Source: Pelagibacterales bacterium SAG-MED29 (lineage in GTDB: Bacteria > Pseudomonadota > Alphaproteobacteria > Pelagibacterales > Pelagibacteraceae). From it: a stretch of DNA of 64,000 nucleotides. Location of the stretch: contig JACWDZ010000002.1 in assembly GCA_014653815.1 (NCBI GenBank), forward strand, positions 1 to 64,000, in the 5' to 3' direction. Within the stretch, counting starts at the first letter, position 1; each line of letters opens with the position of its first letter. This document shows, piece by piece, positions 62,253 through 64,000 of this stretch. The notes under the pieces were generated by a model. The model made no database searches, was not told where the DNA came from, and worked only from the letters and a program-made list of their open reading frames with translations. The position numbers were made by a program, and so were the translations under genes.

Positions 62253-63351
62253 AAAGTTTTATGTTTTTTTTTAATTCATTAATAGAAATTTTATGTTTAT
62301 TAGGCATAGTTGTTTTCCCAATTCTATTTAATAATATAAAATTTATTTTCTCATCATTATTTTTTTTATCATTTTTTAAATAAGGAATTAAGCTATTGAT
62401 TTTTTTTGGATTTTTATATTTATTAAAAGTATAATTTAAATTATTTTCTGTGTAAATTTCCATAAGATCATCCAAAACTTTTTTATTACAAGCTTTTTTT
62501 ATTAATGAGAGTTTTGTAGCTAGAATCATACCTGCTAGAACAGCTTCACCATGTGTTATATTTTTTGAATAATTATTTTTTACTTCTATCGCATGACCAA
62601 AGGTATGACCAAAATTTAAGATCATTCTTAAATTTTTTTCATTCACATCTTTATTAACAAATGATAATTTAATTCTACAACTTTTCTTAATAGCATAAAT
62701 TAATTTTTTTGAATCATGTAAAAAAATATATCTTGTATGTGATTTTAACCAATTAAAAAAATTTTTATCATTTATTAAAGCGTGTTTTAATATTTCCGCA
62801 TAACCACATACCATCTCTTTTTTTTTTAAACTTTTTAAGAAAGATATATCGCTGATTACTAATTGTGGTTGAGAAAAAGATCCTATCAAATTTTTACCAT
62901 AACTAGAATTAACTCCAGTCTTTCCCCCAACGGCTGCATCAACTTGTGCTAATAAAGTTGTAGGAATACTTATGAAGTTTATACCTCTCTTAAATATACT
63001 TGCTACAAACCCAGTTAAATCTCCTGTGATTCCTCCTCCAACGCTTATAATCAAGTCTGATCTATTAAAATTTTTTGAGAGCAATTTATTTAATAAAAAA
63101 GTAGCAGATTTAAGAGATTTTGTTTTTTCATTTGCTTTAAAATCATAGTTTAATAATTCATATTTTTTTAAATTACTAGATATACTTTTTTTGTATTTGC
63201 TTGGAATTCCTTTATCAAAAATTAATGCTATTTTTTTTGCTTTAGGGCAAAGCAATTTAATTTTATTTGGTAATATTTTTAAAATATTATTACCAATTAG
63301 AATAGAATAACTTTTATTTAAACTTTTAAAGTTTATTTTTTGCATTTTCAT
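62239..63351 (-). CDS. aroB: 3-dehydroquinate synthase
   Basis: ISVGGGITGDLTGFVASIFKRGINFISIPTTLLAQVDAAVGGKTGVNSSYGKNLIGSFSQP; NFGHTFGHAIE. Confidence 0.97.
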   Translation of the reverse strand: MKMQKINFKSLNKSYSILIGNNILKILPNKIKLLCPKAKKIALIFDKGIPSKYKKSISSNLKKYELLNYDFKANEKTKSLKSATFLLNKLLSKNFNRSDLIISVGGGITGDLTGFVASIFKRGINFISIPTTLLAQVDAAVGGKTGVNSSYGKNLIGSFSQPQLVISDISFLKSLKKKEMVCGYAEILKHALINDKNFFNWLKSHTRYIFLHDSKKLIYAIKKSCRIKLSFVNKDVNEKNLRMILNFGHTFGHAIEVKNNYSKNITHGEAVLAGMILATKLSLIKKACNKKVLDDLMEIYTENNLNYTFNKYKNPKKINSLIPYLKNDKKNNDEKINFILLNRIGKTTMPNKHKISINELKKNIKLFTQY

Positions 63352-63847
63352 ATAATTCTATTATTTTATACACAATTTCATCTTTATTCATTGCATTACA
63401 TTTAATTCTAAAATTAGACTCATTATAGATTTTCTTTCTTTCCGAGTAAATTTTATTAATAGATTTTTTTAATTTGTCTTCATCTAACAAAGGTCTTTTT
63501 TTAATATTTTTTAATCTAATTAAGAGAGATTCTACTTTTAGATCCAACCAAAAGCTTAAACAAGAACTTTTAATTTCTCTTCGAATAGATGTATTTATAA
63601 AAGCTCCGCCGCCTAAAGCTATAATTAGGTTATCTTTTTTTAGTTCTTCATGAGTAATTTTTTTTTCAATTTTTCTAAAATAATGCTCACCTTCATTTTC
63701 AAAAATTTCTTTAATAGTTTTTTTTTCTTTTGTTTCGATAATTTCATCAATATCAACAAATTTACGCTGGAGATTCTTTGCAAGCTTTTTGCCGATAGTG
63801 GATTTGCCAACACCCATCATTCCAGTTAATACAAGGTTTTTTTTCAA
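63326..63847 (-). CDS. aroK: Shikimate kinase
   Basis: LTGMMGVGKSTIGKKLAKNL, VDIDEIIE, ALGGGAF, LDLKVESLLIRL..RPLL. Confidence 0.96.
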   Translation of the reverse strand: MKKNLVLTGMMGVGKSTIGKKLAKNLQRKFVDIDEIIETKEKKTIKEIFENEGEHYFRKIEKKITHEELKKDNLIIALGGGAFINTSIRREIKSSCLSFWLDLKVESLLIRLKNIKKRPLLDEDKLKKSINKIYSERKKIYNESNFRIKCNAMNKDEIVYKIIELYENAKNKL

Positions 63848-63920
63848 TTATCTTACCAATTTTCAATTTGATTTATCACAAATATGTCTTATTTTTCGAG
63901 TTTAAATATATTTTTTTACT

Positions 63921-64000
63921 ATGCAACTTAAATACAATCGACAACGAAGCATCGGCAGCTCATTAGGAAAGATACTAATCAAACTAGTTTTGTTCTTGAT
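63921..64000 (+). CDS. Start of a CDS truncated by the window end (MQLKYNRQRSIGSSLGKILIKLVLFL...)
   Basis: ATG-initiated open frame running to the window edge; basic start followed by a hydrophobic segment. Product unknown. Confidence 0.45.
   Translation, partial: MQLKYNRQRSIGSSLGKILIKLVLFL

Noticed and set aside
1-64000. CRISPR arrays, prophage, transposases, toxin-antitoxin or defence islands
   Set aside because: Looked for regularly spaced repeats and hallmark proteins along the window; none seen.

Overview
AT-rich, gene-dense window with the composition and gene content of a streamlined alphaproteobacterium of the SAR11/Pelagibacter type (lineage inferred from gene content only). Nearly all of it is core metabolism and translation: tyrA (partial), plsC, lysA, argH, coq7, dsbB-like, a CarD/ferredoxin/TerB-like/SUV3-like helicase block, a TAXI-TRAP transporter, pyruvate dehydrogenase aceE-aceF, acetoacetyl-CoA synthetase, thiolase, uppP, gltD-gltB, thrS-infC-rpmI-rplT-pheS-pheT-lepA, trkH, class I lysyl-tRNA synthetase, pyrD, rpmB, cobT-cobS-dnaJ-like, bolA, aroB-aroK. 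Three tRNAs (Leu-CAA, Arg-ACG, Ser-GGA) are visible. I saw no rRNA, CRISPR array, prophage, transposon or obvious defence island. The best second-look items are: (1) a 24-aa polycationic microprotein (MAKRRRKKAKKAKKAKKRRRRRRR) with its own RBS, long AT-rich leader and strong terminator, absent from the ORF track; (2) a homodimeric-type pyruvate dehydrogenase E1 with an N-terminal lipoyl domain nearly duplicating that of the adjacent E2; (3) a GC-rich intergenic island after tRNA-Ser that can fold as an H-type pseudoknot; (4) several short ORFs translationally coupled to known genes (a lipoprotein between argH and lysA, a membrane peptide after the thiolase); (5) divergent genes whose start codons overlap in a single CATG; (6) a CobS/CobT pair next to a J-domain protein and BolA, with no other cobalamin genes in view.
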